NCBI GenBank assembly: GCA_031425455.1
Contig: JANPJJ010000163.1
Coordinates: forward strand, 1-22,267
From: Sandaracinobacteroides sp031425455
GTDB taxonomy: Bacteria; Pseudomonadota; Alphaproteobacteria; Sphingomonadales; Sphingomonadaceae
DNA: 22,267 nucleotides
Reading direction: 5' to 3'
Shown here piece after piece: positions 22,023 to 22,267 of the stretch. Every line of letters starts with the position of its first letter. The first letter of the stretch is position 1. A program made the position numbers and the translations under genes. The notes beneath the pieces were generated by a model. The model saw only the letters and a list, made by a program, of their open reading frames with translations. It was not told the DNA's origin and did not search any database.

Positions 22023-22267
22023 ATGAACATTCATGAATATCAGGCCAAGGAGCTGCTCGCCAAATGGGGCATCGCCGTTCCCAAGGGCATTGCCGCCTTC
22101 TCGGTCGACGAAGCGGTTGCCGCCGCCGCCCGGCTGCCCGGGCCTCTCTATGTGGTAAAGGCGCAGATCCATGCCGGCGGGCGAGGCAAGGGGACGGTCA
22201 AGGTGCTGTCGCCCGAGGCCAAGGGGGGCGTCCGGCAACCGCTTCGTCGTCCGAGAAGGCGGCACTG
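22023..22267 (+). CDS. sucC: Succinyl-CoA synthetase beta subunit (partial, runs off the window)
   Basis: The N-terminal part of the ADP-forming succinyl-CoA synthetase beta subunit, the TCA-cycle ligase. MNIHEYQAKELLAKWGI (1-17), PLYVVKAQIHAGGRGKG (41-57) and the PEAKGGVR segment (64-71) match the ATP-grasp N-terminus of alphaproteobacterial SucC. GAGGG lies upstream at a suitable distance from the ATG. After Arg71 (22235) the frame reads an arginine/proline-rich sequence unlike the family. The frame shifted by two reads TASSSEKAAL, which fits the expected helix better. This suggests a one-base error or a true frameshift in the last 35 bases. The gene continues beyond 22267. Confidence 0.85.
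   Translation, partial: MNIHEYQAKELLAKWGIAVPKGIAAFSVDEAVAAAARLPGPLYVVKAQIHAGGRGKGTVKVLSPEAKGGVRQPLRRPRRRH

Noticed and set aside
1..22267. tRNA, rRNA, CRISPR arrays, IS elements, prophage genes
   Set aside because: I found no cloverleaf-like gene, no regularly spaced repeats, no transposase or integrase motifs. The vapBC and emrAB insertions show no terminal repeats that I can recognise.

Overview
The window is a dense, GC-rich (mid-60s percent by eye) bacterial chromosomal segment with 22 protein-coding genes and no gene-free stretch longer than about 250 bases. Gene content and order point to an alphaproteobacterium, most likely Sphingomonadales. The evidence is a Tim44-like/MltA/Smr block divergent from secB, the secB-murJ-trpS run, the zapE...mdh...sucC neighbourhood, a short PutA without the N-terminal ribbon-helix-helix domain, and a CATCCCAGC-type palindrome of the kind scattered through sphingomonad genomes. 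I assign the order with moderate confidence and cannot name a species. I found no rRNA, tRNA, CRISPR array, IS element or prophage gene.

Left part (1-6911): three minus-strand envelope/housekeeping genes (Tim44-like membrane protein, lytic transglycosylase MltA, Smr-domain nuclease) run leftward. From the same intergenic region secB, murJ, trpS and an S58 (P1/DmpA-type) peptidase run rightward. MurJ/trpS and trpS/peptidase overlap by a few bases, so they are probably translationally coupled.

Middle part (6999-13322): an amino-acid catabolism block. mmsA, an enoyl-CoA hydratase and mmsB fit the distal valine pathway (methacrylyl-CoA, 3-hydroxyisobutyrate, methylmalonate semialdehyde). The isobutyryl-CoA dehydrogenase and hydroxyisobutyryl-CoA hydrolase are not in this window. 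A bifunctional proline dehydrogenase/P5C dehydrogenase (putA) follows. An AraC-family regulator converges on putA and is divergent from a two-gene unit: a cytochrome b561-type membrane protein and a small Tat-type lipoprotein with a sulfite-oxidase-fold molybdopterin domain. This looks like a periplasmic molybdoenzyme with its membrane electron partner. The shared upstream region holds a perfect 9-bp inverted repeat.

Right part (15931-22267): a hotdog thioesterase coupled to zapE, an EmrA/EmrB-type efflux pair, malate dehydrogenase, a VapB/VapC toxin-antitoxin pair and the start of sucC. zapE, mdh and sucC are usually close neighbours in alphaproteobacteria, so emrAB and vapBC look like two separate insertions into a conserved TCA-cycle neighbourhood. 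The vapBC promoter overlaps a tandem 9-bp repeat, and the antitoxin message may be leaderless. The last ~35 bases of sucC appear out of frame with the family, close to the window edge.

Most of the window is ordinary. The places I would look at twice are the vapBC control region, the AraC/molybdoenzyme divergent region, and the broken frame at the end of sucC.
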